Source: Bacteroidales bacterium (GTDB taxonomy: Bacteria > Bacteroidota > Bacteroidia > Bacteroidales > UBA932). Taken from it: 37,335 bases of DNA. The translations under genes and the position numbers were made by a program. The notes under the pieces were generated by a model. That model had not been told where the DNA came from, did no database searches, and worked only from the letters and a program-made list of their open reading frames with translations. The stretch is taken from assembly GCA_017465225.1 (NCBI GenBank), contig JAFTWQ010000012.1, positions 1 through 37,335 on the forward strand, written 5' to 3'. Shown piece by piece: positions 6,894 through 16,900 of the stretch (positions are counted from its first letter, which is position 1; the number at the start of each line of letters is the position of its first letter).

Positions 6894-7904
6894 ATGAATA
6901 AAAAAGCGTCACAAATATTGAAATATGCGGTTTCGGCCGCTCTTGCGTTCGTTCTCCTCTGGTTCTCGTTCAGGGATGTGGAGTGGGCTGATTTCATGGA
7001 GGGACTCAAGTCTTGCAGATGGGAGTTCGTGCTGCTTTCGATGGCGGCGGGCTCATTCGCCTTCTGGCTCAGGGGCATCCGTTGGAGGAAGCTTCTCCTT
7101 CCGATCGACCCGAGCATTTCGAGGGTAACCACATTCAACGGAGTGAACATCGGAAACATATCGAATTTCGTTTTCCCGCGTATCGGCGAGTTCGTGCGCT
7201 GCGGAGTGATAACGCGTCGGTCGGAGCCGGTTTCGGCGGATGATCCGGAACATAAGAAGGCTTCATACGACAAGGTCCTCGGTACGGTTGTCCTCGAGAG
7301 GAGCTGGGAGCTTCTTGTCATGCTCATCCTGCTGGCCGTGGTGGTTGTGGGAGGATTCGACCGTTTCGGCGGGTTCTTTGTCGAACAGATATGGACTCCG
7401 ATGTCGCAGAGGCTCGATTTCAGCATATGGTGGATCGTGGCTCTGCTTGCCGTGGCCGGAGCGGGAATGCTCTATGCCCTCTGGCGTTTCAGGGAGTCAA
7501 ATCCGTTCTGCAGTAAGGTCTGGGGCATATTCAAGGGCATCCTTCAGGGCTTCTCAAGCTGTCTGAAGATGGACCGCAAATGGCTCTTCTTCGCATACAC
7601 GGGCTGCATCTGGCTGACCTACTGGCTCATGGCCGCAAGTACCGTGTGGGCCGCTCCGTTCCTCAGCGATCTCGGCCTCATCGACGCGCTTTTCCTGTCT
7701 CTCGTCGGCGGTCTCGGCTTTGCCGTGCCTGTGCCTGGCGGAATCGGTGCCTTCCATTTCATCATCAGCCTGGCCCTTTCGGGCATCTACGGCGTCCCTG
7801 TGGAGATGGGCATCGTATATGCGACCCTCTCGCACACATCTCAGGCCATCACCCAGATCCTTTTCGGTGCAGGCTCATATGCTTATGAGGCTCTGAAGAA
7901 GTAG
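6894..7904 (+). CDS. lysylphosphatidylglycerol synthase TM region / YbhN-like membrane protein
   Basis: This is an integral membrane protein of the UPF0104/LPG-synthase-TM family (PF03706), without the soluble aminoacyl-transferase domain of MprF. It opens with a hydrophobic segment ending WFSFRDVEW, the usual beginning of the family, then GIRWRKLL, the loop motif GVNIGNISNFVFPRIGEFVRC, and late PVPGGIGAFHF, as expected. About eight membrane segments are visible. I start it at 6894 (336 residues): the in-frame ATG at 6831 adds 21 atypical residues and lies upstream of the -7 box. The exact substrate is unknown; relatives are linked to lipid or glycolipid handling. It is divergent from the PfkB operon. 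Confidence 0.85.
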   Translation: MNKKASQILKYAVSAALAFVLLWFSFRDVEWADFMEGLKSCRWEFVLLSMAAGSFAFWLRGIRWRKLLLPIDPSISRVTTFNGVNIGNISNFVFPRIGEFVRCGVITRRSEPVSADDPEHKKASYDKVLGTVVLERSWELLVMLILLAVVVVGGFDRFGGFFVEQIWTPMSQRLDFSIWWIVALLAVAGAGMLYALWRFRESNPFCSKVWGIFKGILQGFSSCLKMDRKWLFFAYTGCIWLTYWLMAASTVWAAPFLSDLGLIDALFLSLVGGLGFAVPVPGGIGAFHFIISLALSGIYGVPVEMGIVYATLSHTSQAITQILFGAGSYAYEALKK

Positions 7905-7944
7905 GGCTGGCATCGCTTTTGAGATGGTCGGGGAAAAAGAGACC

Positions 7945-8196
7945 ATGAAGATAAATCATCTGAAAGACAAAGATCGTTTCGAGACAATGATCGAGGGCCA
8001 TACGGCTTTCGTGGAGTATGTCGTGCGTGACGGGGCGCTGGTTGTGGTGCATACATATGTGCCGAGGCCTCTGAAGGGGCGTGGGATCGCTTCAGAGCTG
8101 GTCCGCGAGGCATATGCCTATGCCGATAAGGAGGGGCTTGGCTGCAAGGCTACATGTTCATATGCTCTGGCCTGGCTGGCGAAGCATGGATATTGA
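7945..8196 (+). CDS. small GNAT-fold N-acetyltransferase (Acetyltransf_CG type)
   Basis: The protein is 83 residues from the ATG at 7945; an in-frame ATG at 7924 would add 7. It shows the minimal GNAT family PF14542: RFE near the start, a beta strand AFVEYVVRDGALVVVHTYVP, then the acetyl-CoA loop PLKGRGIASELVREAYAYA, and a C-terminal Cys-Ser-Tyr (TCSYALAWLAKHGY). The human relative is NATD1. The substrate is unknown. It follows the YbhN-like gene by 40 bases on the same strand, so the two may be cotranscribed. Confidence 0.85.
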   Translation: MKINHLKDKDRFETMIEGHTAFVEYVVRDGALVVVHTYVPRPLKGRGIASELVREAYAYADKEGLGCKATCSYALAWLAKHGY

Positions 8197-8222
8197 CAAC
8201 TTTTTTTCGTGATATGAGGTTT

Positions 8223-8237
8223 TGGCACGCGCTTTGC
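8223..8237 (+). promoter_or_regulatory. sigma-54 (RpoN) type promoter
   Basis: TGGCAC (8223-8228), five bases, TTGC (8234-8237), preceded by T and followed by A: this matches the sigma-54 consensus TTGGCACG-N4-TTGCW at every conserved position, with the -24 GG and -12 GC at the required spacing. The predicted start is near 8249. No protein gene lies downstream on this strand before 9446; only a strong hairpin at 8286-8324. Confidence 0.5.
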
Positions 8238-8248
8238 AAAAGCTTAAT

Positions 8249-8330
8249 CACGGTTAGTTTAGTTGTTAATAATAGGGTTATAGTTCAATAATGGGACATC
8301 GGAATCTCCGGTGTCCCATTATTGATTCTT
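8249..8330 (+). ncRNA. candidate small RNA from the sigma-54-like promoter
   Basis: If the sigma-54 site fires, transcription would start near 8249 and meet a 17-bp hairpin at 8286-8324, giving an RNA of about 75-82 bases. The first ~37 bases are AU-rich and unstructured, as in many antisense-acting small RNAs. No open reading frame of note is present. The call is inference from promoter plus hairpin; no known RNA family is recognised. Confidence 0.3.
8286..8324. terminator. 17-bp hairpin between convergent genes
   Basis: Arms 8286-8302 and 8308-8324 pair over 17 bp with a single G-U wobble and a 5-base loop. It lies between the GNAT gene (plus) and exodeoxyribonuclease III (minus), where a bidirectional terminator would be expected, but neither side has a strong U run. 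Confidence 0.6.
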
Positions 8331-8380
8331 GTCTATGGGGTTTAAAAGCACGTTTATGCCCGTTTTCTTTGCTTTGAATG

Positions 8381-9136
8381 TTATTTCAGTGTGAGTTCTA
8401 CCGGGCAGTGGTCCGAGCCGAAGATTTCAGTATGGATCTTTGCGCCCTCGAGCCTGTCTCGCAGGTTTTCGCTGGTCACGAAATAATCGATACGCCACCC
8501 CGCATTCTTCTGGCGGGCCTGGAATCTGTATGACCACCATGAGTATATGTCGGTCTGGTCCGGGTAGAAATAGCGGAAGGTGTCGATGAATCCTGCGTCC
8601 AGAAGGTTTGTGAACTGTGCACGCTCCTGGTCGGTGAATCCCGCGTTCATGCGGTTTGTCTTAGGATTCTTCAGGTCGATCTCCTTATGGGCCACATTCA
8701 GGTCGCCGCATACGATGACGCCTTTCTTCTCTGCCAGTCCGCAAAGATATGCTCTGAAATCATCCTCCCATGTCATCCTGTAGTCGAGTCTCTTCAGGCC
8801 GTCCTGCGAGTTCGGCACATACACGCACACAAGATAGAAGTCCTCCATCTCGAGGGTGATCACGCGGCCCTCATGGTCATGCACATCCACTCCGATGCCG
8901 TATGTCACGCTCAAAGGCTCATGCTTTGTGTATATCGCTGTTCCCGAATATCCCTTTTTATCAGCATAGTTCCAGTATGACCTATAGCCCAGGAACTCCA
9001 GGTCGATCTGTCCCTCCTGCAGCTTGGTCTCCTGCAGACAGAAGAAATCCGCATCCAGATCTTCGAAAATATCCGCGAATCCCTTCCCGCACACAGCCCT
9101 CAGGCCGTTCACATTCCATGAAATGAATTTATACAT
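8381..9136 (-). CDS. xth: exodeoxyribonuclease III (AP endonuclease)
   Basis: This is a Mg-dependent enzyme of the exonuclease III/APE1 family that cuts at abasic sites and removes 3' blocks during base-excision repair. Motifs in order: [11 protein letters not shown] at the start, LQETKLQ (metal-binding Glu), YSGTAIYTK, then [15 protein letters not shown] (active-site Asp/Asn), GWRIDYF and the terminal GSDHCPVEL with the catalytic Asp-His. The start is the ATG at 9134-9136, directly before YKFISWN; a longer frame adding 13 residues does not fit the family. Length is 251 residues. It stands alone on its strand. Confidence 0.95.
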   Translation of the reverse strand: MYKFISWNVNGLRAVCGKGFADIFEDLDADFFCLQETKLQEGQIDLEFLGYRSYWNYADKKGYSGTAIYTKHEPLSVTYGIGVDVHDHEGRVITLEMEDFYLVCVYVPNSQDGLKRLDYRMTWEDDFRAYLCGLAEKKGVIVCGDLNVAHKEIDLKNPKTNRMNAGFTDQERAQFTNLLDAGFIDTFRYFYPDQTDIYSWWSYRFQARQKNAGWRIDYFVTSENLRDRLEGAKIHTEIFGSDHCPVELTLK

Positions 9137-9445
9137 AAATTGGTGTTTTTCTGATTGGTAAGGTGCCTCCTGCACCGCGCTTTCCGCTAATATAACGCTT
9201 TTCTCTCAATTCTTACTAGGACCTAGTGCAAAAAACTACAGAAAACGCTCGCGGTGCCCCGAAATACAAGGGTACCGCGAGCATTTTTACTATAAAACTG
9301 CGCTAGGTCATGCCTCCTAATATCATTAAAATAAATTTTAGCATCATTCAAAAAGATTACATCATTATAAAAAAGAGAAAAATGTGAAGAATCTTTTTTA
9401 TGATTTGCCTTTACTTCCGGGAAACCGGTATATCTTGCACAAAAA
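9137..9445. other. 309-base intergenic stretch carrying repeat copy 1
   Basis: Besides the 90-bp repeat at 9220-9309, this stretch holds an AT-rich segment (9310-9416) with no visible gene and a small CCGG-GAAA-CCGG tetraloop hairpin at 9417-9428 just before the RAYT start. A TTTG at 9404-9407 with TATATC 21 bases later could be a weak RAYT promoter. No tRNA or small RNA gene is recognised. Confidence 0.5.
9220..9309 (+). repeat. 90-bp palindromic repeat, copy 1 (upstream of RAYT)
   Basis: It is bounded by near-perfect 11-base inverted ends, GACCTAGTGCA and TGCGCTAGGTC. Inside is a 13-bp hairpin GCTCGCGGTGCCC/GGGTACCGCGAGC with one G-U pair, followed by ATTTTTAC. It is 87/90 identical to copy 2 at 10303-10392, in the same orientation, and ends 136 bases before the RAYT start codon. 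Confidence 0.95.
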
Positions 9446-10303
9446 ATGAAAGGTTATTATCACATAAGCAGTCACGGACTGGAGAAGAATGACATTTTTA
9501 AGAAAAAGGAAGATTTTGTTGCTGGAATGAATGACATTGCTATCTGTGTCCTGGGTTTTGACGTAATCATTTTGTGCTTCTGCCTCATGAGCAATCATTT
9601 TCATTTTGTGCTTTATGGCACCTTGTCAGAGTGCCGGAGGTTCTCTGAGGAATATAAAAGGAGATGTGCGATGAGGATGAAACTTGCCGGAGGAGAAGTG
9701 CAGGGAATGCGTGGTGTGGAAGTTCAGATTGCGCTTGTTGACAGCCAGGAGTATCTGGAAAATGTTATAGCCTATGTTCTGCGTAATCCTCTTGCGGCCG
9801 GTATCCTGTTGTTGCCATATCATTATCCATGGTCGTCGGCCGCATTGTATTTTAACGGTGGGATTCAGCAGGCAGGGGAGAGCCTGAATGAAATGAGTGA
9901 GAGAAAGCGTTTCAGGATATTGAAATCCCGTGTACCGGTGCCCGACAGTTATCTTGTAGATGGACAAGGAATGATTCTGCCTTCGTGCTATGTTGACTCA
10001 AAGGCTGTGGAACAGGTCTTCCGTCATCCTTCAAGGTTCATGATGTCTCTTGCAAGGAAGGTCGAGAATGATGTCGAGATTCATTTAGGTGTTGCAGGCC
10101 AGGTCTCTATGACGGATCAGGAGATTCTGACTCAGCTGGGTGACTTGATAAGAAATGAATTCCGGAAGGAATCCTTATCCGAACTTTCCATGGAGCAGCG
10201 TATCAGACTTTGTCTGCTCATGAAAAGAAATTTCAGAGCAGGAATCAAGCAGATAGCAAGGATTACCCGCCTTGACCCTGAAACTGTAGCAAAGGTGGTT
10301 TAG
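9446..10303 (+). CDS. REP-associated tyrosine transposase (RAYT, Y1/HUH type)
   Basis: This 285-residue protein is a Y1 HUH single-strand DNA transposase of the RAYT group, related to IS200/IS605 TnpA but normally non-autonomous and linked to REP palindromes. Seen: YYHISSHGLEKNDIF at the start, the HUH motif LMSNHFHFVLYG with His51 and His53, the tyrosine helix ENVIAYVLRNPLAAG (candidate nucleophile Tyr110), and YPWSSAALYF, a motif typical of RAYTs. The C-terminal ~60 residues look like a helical DNA-binding extension ending IARITRLDPETVAKVV. The gene lies between two 90-bp palindromic repeats in direct orientation, and the last base of its TAG stop is the first base of copy 2. The association with hairpin repeats supports a RAYT over a plain IS200. 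Confidence 0.88.
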   Translation: MKGYYHISSHGLEKNDIFKKKEDFVAGMNDIAICVLGFDVIILCFCLMSNHFHFVLYGTLSECRRFSEEYKRRCAMRMKLAGGEVQGMRGVEVQIALVDSQEYLENVIAYVLRNPLAAGILLLPYHYPWSSAALYFNGGIQQAGESLNEMSERKRFRILKSRVPVPDSYLVDGQGMILPSCYVDSKAVEQVFRHPSRFMMSLARKVENDVEIHLGVAGQVSMTDQEILTQLGDLIRNEFRKESLSELSMEQRIRLCLLMKRNFRAGIKQIARITRLDPETVAKVV

Positions 10304-10392
10304 ACCTAGTGCAAAAACCTACAGAAAACGCTCGCGGTACCCCGAAAAACAAGGGTACCGCGAGCATTTTTACTATAAAACTGCGCTAGGTC
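10303..10392 (+). repeat. 90-bp palindromic repeat, copy 2 (downstream of RAYT)
   Basis: It has the same length and orientation as copy 1, with only three substitutions. The central hairpin is perfect here: GCTCGCGGTACCC pairs with GGGTACCGCGAGC over 13 bp around a 10-base A-rich loop. The ends GACCTAGTGCA and TGCGCTAGGTC form the terminal inverted repeat. It lies between the convergent RAYT and cysS genes and, with T runs on both strands, probably also serves as their terminator. Confidence 0.95.
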
Positions 10393-10401
10393 TCTAAGGA
10401 T

Positions 10402-11943
10402 TTACTCCAATGTCCACTCTGTGCCGTCCTTGGTGTCCTTGATCTGGATGCCAAGGGCCTTGAGGTCGTCACGGATACGGTCGCTGGTAGCCCAGTCCTT
10501 TGCCGCTTTTGCTGCCTTTCTCTGCTCGAGGACCATCTGCACGAGTCCGTCGATGGTCTTGACTGCCTTTCCGCCTTCCGAAGCCTCGTCGTCGCGAAGT
10601 CCGAGGACTCCGAATACGATGTTGTCAAAGAGGTCCACAAGTGCCTTGTAGTCAGATGCATCGAGAGTCATCTTCTTGTCCTTGGCAGTGTTGATGATGC
10701 GTACTGCGTCGAAGATGTGCGAAAGTGCGATAGGGGTGTTGAGGTCGTCGCAGAGTGCCTCGTAGACGCTTTCCACCAACGAACGGACCTCTGCATTAGA
10801 AGCTGCAACAGAGTCAGGAGCGACAGCTGAAACGAACTCTCCGTAAGCGAGAGCCGGAGCTGCCTGGACGCCTGCCGCTGCTGCCAGGGCGCGGAGGTCC
10901 TTTGCGGCCTGCATGATCCTCTTCAGACCCTTCTCGGCTGCCTGCAGGGCCTCGTTGCTGAAGTCGAGGGTTCCGCGATAGTGAGCCTGAAGAATGAAGA
11001 AACGCACTGTCATAGGAGTATATGCCTGCTCGAGCTTCGGATGCTTGCCGGCAAAGAGCTCCGGCAGCGTGATGAAGTTGCCCAGCGACTTGCCCATCTT
11101 CTTGCCCTCGATGGTGATCATGTTGTTGTGCATCCAGTACTTCACGCCTGATGTGCCGCGCGAAGCTGTGTTCTGCGCGATCTCGCACTCATGGTGAGGG
11201 AAGAGAAGGTCCATTCCGCCTCCATGAACGTCGAACTCCTTGCCGAGATACTTCTCGCTCATTGCCGAGCACTCGAGGTGCCAGCCTGGGAATCCGTCGC
11301 TCCAAGGTGACGGCCAGCGCATGATGTGCTCCGGCGACGCCTTCTTCCAGAGGGCGAAGTCGTATGAAGCACGCTTGTCCTGCTGTCCGTCGAGGTCGCG
11401 TGTGCCTTCCTTCACTTCGTCCAGTGTGCGTCCGGACAACACGCCGTATTTATGGTCTGCATCATATTTCAGAACATCGAAATAGATCGATCCATTGCTC
11501 TCATATGCATATCCTGCCTCGAGAATCTTCTTCACGAGGTCGATCTGCTCGATGATGTGACCCGAAGCGCGAGGCTCGATCGAAGGGGGAGCAACGTTGA
11601 GCATCCTCATGGCTTCGTGATATGCGAGTGTACATCTCTGCACCACCTCCATCGGCTCCAGCTGCTCGAGGCGTGCCTTCTTTGCAATCTTGTCCTCTCC
11701 CTCGTCAGCGTCATGCTCGAGATGTCCCACATCGGTGATGTTACGGACATAGCGCACCTTGTATCCGAGGTGCTTCAGGAGCTTGACGAACACATCGTAT
11801 GTCACGCCCGGTCTTGCATGGCCGAGGTGAGCATCGCCGTAGACTGTCGGGCCGCAGACATAAAGTCCCACATGACCCTCGTTGATCGGCTTGAAAATCT
11901 CTTTCTTTCTCGAAAGGGAATTTGTTATATAAAGTTCTCTCAT
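10402..11943 (-). CDS. cysS: cysteinyl-tRNA synthetase
   Basis: This class I aminoacyl-tRNA synthetase charges tRNA-Cys in the cytoplasm. It shows the zinc/active-site Cys in [18 protein letters not shown], containing the HIGH box as HLGH, then [38 protein letters not shown] and the KMSKS loop as KMGKSLGN. The C-terminal helical tRNA-binding domain and small terminal extension are complete. I start it at the ATG at 11941-11943 ([11 protein letters not shown]); 513 residues. Upstream in-frame codons exist, but the -7 box at 11967-11974 would place the transcript start near 11960. The stop lies 10 bases from repeat copy 2. Confidence 0.96.
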   Translation of the reverse strand: MRELYITNSLSRKKEIFKPINEGHVGLYVCGPTVYGDAHLGHARPGVTYDVFVKLLKHLGYKVRYVRNITDVGHLEHDADEGEDKIAKKARLEQLEPMEVVQRCTLAYHEAMRMLNVAPPSIEPRASGHIIEQIDLVKKILEAGYAYESNGSIYFDVLKYDADHKYGVLSGRTLDEVKEGTRDLDGQQDKRASYDFALWKKASPEHIMRWPSPWSDGFPGWHLECSAMSEKYLGKEFDVHGGGMDLLFPHHECEIAQNTASRGTSGVKYWMHNNMITIEGKKMGKSLGNFITLPELFAGKHPKLEQAYTPMTVRFFILQAHYRGTLDFSNEALQAAEKGLKRIMQAAKDLRALAAAAGVQAAPALAYGEFVSAVAPDSVAASNAEVRSLVESVYEALCDDLNTPIALSHIFDAVRIINTAKDKKMTLDASDYKALVDLFDNIVFGVLGLRDDEASEGGKAVKTIDGLVQMVLEQRKAAKAAKDWATSDRIRDDLKALGIQIKDTKDGTEWTLE

Positions 11944-11966
11944 AATCATGATTTTGTCACAATCTG

Positions 11967-11974
11967 CAAATATA
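11967..11974 (-). promoter_or_regulatory. -7 box of cysS
   Basis: On the minus strand TATATTTG followed by C, an exact TAnnTTTG match, lies 24 bases upstream of the chosen cysS start. No clear -33 TTTG is present at the usual distance. Confidence 0.5.
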
Positions 11975-12009
11975 GCAAAAATATGGCTATATCCGGCTTT
12001 CACCCGGAC

Positions 12010-13275
12010 TTATTCTTCTCCGTCCTGCTCTTCTGTTCCGGAAAAGGCGCGTGCCTCGTCGAATTTCGCCTTCATCGTCGGGTTCCTGTAGGTCAGTTTC
12101 TTGATTGTCAGACCCTCTGCCTTCTCGTTGGCGAGGCGAAGGTTGTTTTCCGAGCTGAGAAGTGCATCCTTTGTCTTCTGGAGCGCCTTGATCGACTTGT
12201 CGATCTCGTCGATGGCGTCCTTGAACTTCCTGCTGGCAAGCTCGTAATTCCTGCCGAACTTCTCCTTGAATTCCAGCAGTCTGTTCTCGAAATTCGTCAC
12301 ATCGACCGACTGGCTGCGGGCAAGAGCAAGCTCGCGCTGGTACTGTATCGATTTCTTTGAAGCGTTGACCAGAAGGGTGATCAACGGCATAAAGAATTGA
12401 GGACGTATTACATACATCTTCGGATATCTGTATGATACATCGACAATGCCATTGTTATACAGCTCGTTTTCAGGTTCCAGCAGAGATACGAGTACGGCAT
12501 ACTCACATCCTTTGGCTGTGCGGTCGGCATCGAGCTTCCTGAAGAAGTCCTCGTTCCTGTGCCTGTGAGCGGTCTCGTCGAGTTCGTTCTTCATCTCGAA
12601 CATGATGGAAACATATTCGATCCCGTCCTCATAGTCGCGGAAGATGAAGTCACCCTTGCTTCCTCCGGAAGCGTCGTTGTCCTTTTCGAAATATGCATTA
12701 GGGAACATCGGGCGCATGGATCCGTTGAAGATGTTCGCACAATGGGCCTCGAGGCTTTCTCCTACCATTTTTGTGGACATCCTGATCTTCATGTCCTTAT
12801 AATAGTCTACCTGTTCCTGAGCCATCCTCAGCTTTGCCTCATATTCTTCTCTGATGGCCTTCTTTTCAAGCTCGGCCTGACTTCTGGCGAGTGACCTGTC
12901 GTTCTTCAGCTCGGATATCTCCTTTTCCTTGGCATTTATGCTGTCCTTCATCTCGTCCCGCGCCTTCAGAACGGCATTGCTCTTTTCAAGCAAAGCTCTT
13001 TCTGCAATGCTCTGAAGCTCCGTCTTCAGCCTGCTGATCTCCTGGTCTTTGCTGCTGATTTCCAGCTCCTTGGCCTGCATCCTTCTTCCGAAATCCTCTC
13101 TTGTAACGGCATCCTTTGCCTTCTGCTCAGCCTCCTGACGGCCACGCATCTCCCCAAGCCTTCTTCTGAGCTCCTCTTCGAATTCCACATTCCTTACCTG
13201 GCTCACAATCGATGCGTAATCGGCTTCGTCAACGGAAAAAACATTTCCGCATTTAGGACATTTCAATTCTTTCAT
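12010..13275 (-). CDS. DUF2130 family coiled-coil protein
   Basis: The 421-residue protein opens with a CPKCG zinc-ribbon half-site (Cys6, Cys9), followed by a long charged coiled coil (about residues 25-175). Next comes the DUF2130 core: [11 protein letters not shown], then GGSKGDFIF with Asp209 and SIMFEMKNE with Glu227 and Lys229, a D...ExK arrangement like PD-(D/E)XK nucleases, and [15 protein letters not shown] second helical region and an acidic tail close it. Function is not established; the fold suggests nucleic-acid processing. Its start faces purE across a 156-base divergent region with symmetrical promoter boxes. It is separated from cysS by 66 bases that contain the cysS promoter box. 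Confidence 0.88.
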   Translation of the reverse strand: MKELKCPKCGNVFSVDEADYASIVSQVRNVEFEEELRRRLGEMRGRQEAEQKAKDAVTREDFGRRMQAKELEISSKDQEISRLKTELQSIAERALLEKSNAVLKARDEMKDSINAKEKEISELKNDRSLARSQAELEKKAIREEYEAKLRMAQEQVDYYKDMKIRMSTKMVGESLEAHCANIFNGSMRPMFPNAYFEKDNDASGGSKGDFIFRDYEDGIEYVSIMFEMKNELDETAHRHRNEDFFRKLDADRTAKGCEYAVLVSLLEPENELYNNGIVDVSYRYPKMYVIRPQFFMPLITLLVNASKKSIQYQRELALARSQSVDVTNFENRLLEFKEKFGRNYELASRKFKDAIDEIDKSIKALQKTKDALLSSENNLRLANEKAEGLTIKKLTYRNPTMKAKFDEARAFSGTEEQDGEE

Positions 13276-13298
13276 TGTTCATTTGTTTTCTTCCCCCA

Positions 13299-13328
13299 CA
13301 AAAGTAGTGATTTTTTTCACTATATTTG
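13299..13328. promoter_or_regulatory. divergent promoter pair with a central dyad (DUF2130 gene / purE)
   Basis: Minus strand TACTTTTG (13299-13306) and plus strand TATATTTG (13321-13328) both fit TAnnTTTG. Between and overlapping them is the dyad TAGTGA (13305-13310) / TCACTA (13317-13322) around a T tract. The symmetry suggests an operator that could control both directions. Confidence 0.5.
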
Positions 13329-13431
13329 CATCTTAATGTCCCGGACTGTCGTTGACATATTTTCATATTATGCACTTCGCGGAAAAAGGGATAAGTAATT
13401 AACGGTAAATTCTTGTAATATCGTATAAAAT

Positions 13432-13899
13432 ATGAAAGTAGCTATCATTATGGGTTCGACCAGCGACCTTGAGATCATGTCGCAGGCGATCAATGTCCTC
13501 GAGGGTTTCGGGGTGGAGGTCGTGAAGAAGGTCATCAGCGCCCACAGGACTCCTGATCTCATGTGTGAGTTCGCCAAGTCGGCAAAGGAAAACGGAATCG
13601 GTGTGATCATCGCAGGAGCGGGCGGAGCTGCCCATGTGGCAGGTGTGGTTGCGGGTATGACCACAGTGCCTGTGATCGGTGTGCCTATCCAGACCAAGGC
13701 TCTCGGCGGTATGGACTCGCTTCTTTCCATCGTCCAGATGCCTGCAGGCATTCCTGTAGCGACAATGGCTATCAACGGATCCAAGAATGCCGGCCTTTTT
13801 GCGGCTCAGATCCTTGCCCTTACTGACGAGGCTCTCGCAGCGAAGCTCGATCAGTTCAGAAAGGAACAGACACAGAAAGTTTTAGACGCAACAATCTGA
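13432..13899 (+). CDS. purE: 5-(carboxyamino)imidazole ribonucleotide mutase (class I PurE)
   Basis: PurE interconverts N5-CAIR and CAIR in de novo purine synthesis. The 155-residue protein begins with [15 protein letters not shown], carries SAHRTPDLM with the conserved His, a [10 protein letters not shown] loop and [16 protein letters not shown], all of class I type. A class I enzyme needs PurK to make N5-CAIR; purK is not in the window. The AGGAAHVAG loop differs slightly from the usual AHLPG. It starts about 100 bases after a divergent promoter box and its stop is 3 bases before the purL ATG, so purE and purL form a unit. Confidence 0.95.
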   Translation: MKVAIIMGSTSDLEIMSQAINVLEGFGVEVVKKVISAHRTPDLMCEFAKSAKENGIGVIIAGAGGAAHVAGVVAGMTTVPVIGVPIQTKALGGMDSLLSIVQMPAGIPVATMAINGSKNAGLFAAQILALTDEALAAKLDQFRKEQTQKVLDATI

Positions 13900-13902
13900 C
13901 AT

Positions 13903-16900
13903 ATGAGCAATTATCGTATTTACGTTGAAAAGTATCCTGAATTTCAGGTTGAGGCACGCAGCCTTCTGAGCGAGCTGAACGAGAATCTTCAGCTTGACCT
14001 CGGAACCCTGCGCCTTCTTAATGTCTATGACCTCTTCGGTTTCTCGAAGGATCTCCTCGAGAAGAGCCGCTACAGCGTGTTCGGAGAGATCGTTACAGAC
14101 AGCGTTACAGACGAGTGTGACCTCTCTGGCGCCAAATATATCGCCGTGGAGTACCTTCCAGGCCAGTTCGACCAGCGTGCGGCTTCAGCCGTAGACTGCG
14201 TCCGTCTCATCGATCCTTCGGCACAGGTGAGCATCAAGAGTTCGAAGCTCATAATCCTCCCTGGCGAGACTTCAGACGAGACTGTAGAGAAGATCAAGAA
14301 GTATTACATCAATGCCGTTGAGTCGCGTGAGAAGGATCTTGCGAAGCTCAATGCGATGGAGCAGCCGGAGGTTGCGCCTGTCCCTGTGCTCGAGGGCCTT
14401 ACCGCCCTGACAGAGGAGGAGCTTGCACCATACTGCAGGAAGATGGGCCTTGCCATGAATGCCGATGACCTTCGTGAGGTCGTGAATTATTTCAAGGCTG
14501 AAGGACGTGACCCATATGAGACTGAGCTCCGCATTCTCGATACATATTGGAGCGACCACTGCCGCCATACAACCTTTACGACAGAGCTCGAGGATATCGA
14601 CGTCGAGGATTCATTCCTCAAGGAGGAGATCGACGGCACACTCAATCTCTATATGAAGATCCGCAAGGAGCTCGGCCGCGAGAACAAAGGTCTGAACCTT
14701 ATGGATATGGCCTGCATCGGCGCGCGTTATCTGAAGGCACATGGCCTTCTTGATGACATGGAGGTAAGCGAAGAGAACAATGCATGCAGCATATATGTCG
14801 ACGTGGATATCGTTGATGACGAGGGAGAGATGACCACAGAGAAGTGGCTTCTCCAGTTCAAGAACGAGACCCACAACCATCCTACAGAGATCGAGCCTTT
14901 CGGTGGTGCAGCGACATGTCTTGGCGGTGCCATCCGTGACCCGCTTTCAGGCCGTGCGTATGTATACCAGGCAATGCGCGTGACAGGTGCGGGAGATATC
15001 TATCTTCCTGTAGCTGACACAATCCCTGGCAAGCTTCCGCAGAGCATCATTTCGCGCAAGGCAGCCCATGGCTACTCAAGCTATGGTAACCAGATCGGTC
15101 TTGCTACAACTCATGTTCGTGAGGTTTATCACGAGGGATATGTTGCGAAGCGTCTCGAGGTCGGTGCGGTTGTAGGTGCTGTGAAGGCTGACAGCGTGCG
15201 CCGCGAAAGCCCTGCTCCGGGCGATGTGGTTCTCCTCCTTGGAGGCCGTACAGGCCGTGACGGTGTAGGTGGAGCGACAGGTTCATCGAAGGAGCATACA
15301 GAGGAGTCTCTCGAGACATGCGGAAGCGAGGTTCAGAAGGGTAATGCTCCGGAGGAGAGAAAGCTTCAGAGGCTTTTCCGCCGTCCGGAGGTGACAAGGC
15401 TCATAAAGAAATCCAACGACTTCGGTGCCGGCGGTGTCAGCGTTGCGATCGGCGAGCTTACCGACGGTCTTGACATATATCTCGACAGGGTGCCGGTGAA
15501 GTACAACGGTCTCAATTCTACCGAGCTTGCTATCAGTGAGTCCCAGGAGCGTATGTCTATCGTGATCGAGGCGAAGGATATGGAGCAGATGATCGCATAT
15601 TGCCGCAGCGAGAATGTCGAGGTCACATATGTTGCTGACGTGACCGACAGGGGCCGTATGCGTATGTTCAACGGCGATAGGCTTGTCGTGGATCTTTCAC
15701 GTGAGTTCATCGACAGCGCGGGAGCTAAGCATTATGCGAAGGCTACAGTCGGCGCTGTAGAGGACAGGAATCCTTTCGAGCGCGAGGTAGAGGGCGAGAC
15801 TCTCAAGGAGAAGGTATTCAACAATCTCCAGGACTGGAACGTGACTTCGCAGAAGGGTCTCATCGAGATGTTCGACTCTACTATCGGACGCTCAACAGTC
15901 CTCATGCCGTTCGGAGGTATGCTCCAGACTACAGAGACACAGGTTTCTGTGCAGAAGCTTCCTACAGACGGATATACCGATACAGCATCCATCATGGCAT
16001 TCGGATACAACCCTTACATCGCTAGCTGGAGCCCATATCATGGAGCGGCTTACGCTGTCGTGGAGGCATGTGCCAAGGTTGTAGCGGCCGGTGCATCATA
16101 TGAAAAGATGCGTTTCTCATACCAGGAGTATTTCGAGCGCATGACAGACCGCAAGTCATGGGGCAAGCCGCTTTCGGCTCTCATGGGTGCGCTCAAGATG
16201 CAGGTCGAGTTCGGCCTTCCTTCGATCGGAGGCAAGGACTCTATGAGCGGAACATTCGAGAACATCAATGTGCCGCCTATGCTCATGGCGTTCGGTATCA
16301 CTACAGTAGATGCAGAGCAGGTGATCTCACCTGAACTCAAATATGAAGGCAACAGGCTTTATCTGATCAAGCATACTCCGCTTGCTAACTATATGCCTGA
16401 TGTAGAGCAGCTTAAGGCAAACTGGAAGTATGTTCATGAGCAGATACAGGCAGAGAACATCGTTTCAGGATATGCTCTCGGATTCGGAGGCCTTGCAGAG
16501 GCAGTCTGCAAGATGTCTTTCGGTAACGGCCTCGATGCTAAGATCACTTATGACGAGAAGGAACTCTTCAACTACGGATACGGTTCTATCCTTGTCGAGG
16601 CTGAAGGGGAGCTCGACTATCCGAATGCCATCCTTATCGGAGAAGTTACTGACGGAGAGGAGAGCGAGCTCACTATCAACGGCAAGAGCTTCGATATCTT
16701 CGAGCTCATGGATGTGAACTCTGCAAGATTCGCTCAGGTTTATCCTGATACAGCGGAGGCATACAGCCAGAAGGTCCTTCCTGCCGGTCTTGAGGGCGTC
16801 AAGCCGTTCAAGGCGAAGAAGGCTGACCTCAAGTACAAGGGTGAGCCTGTGGAGAAGCCTATCGCTTATCTCCCTGTATTCCCTGGTACAAACTGCGACT

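Noticed and set aside
11452-12360. 302-codon open frame on the plus strand
   Set aside because: It is antisense to cysS and the DUF2130 gene, both with strong family motifs, and its protein shows no recognisable domain.
13329-13431. possible purine riboswitch ahead of purE
   Set aside because: I looked for the conserved guanine-aptamer core and P1-P3 layout and do not see it; the leader is short and mostly AT-rich.
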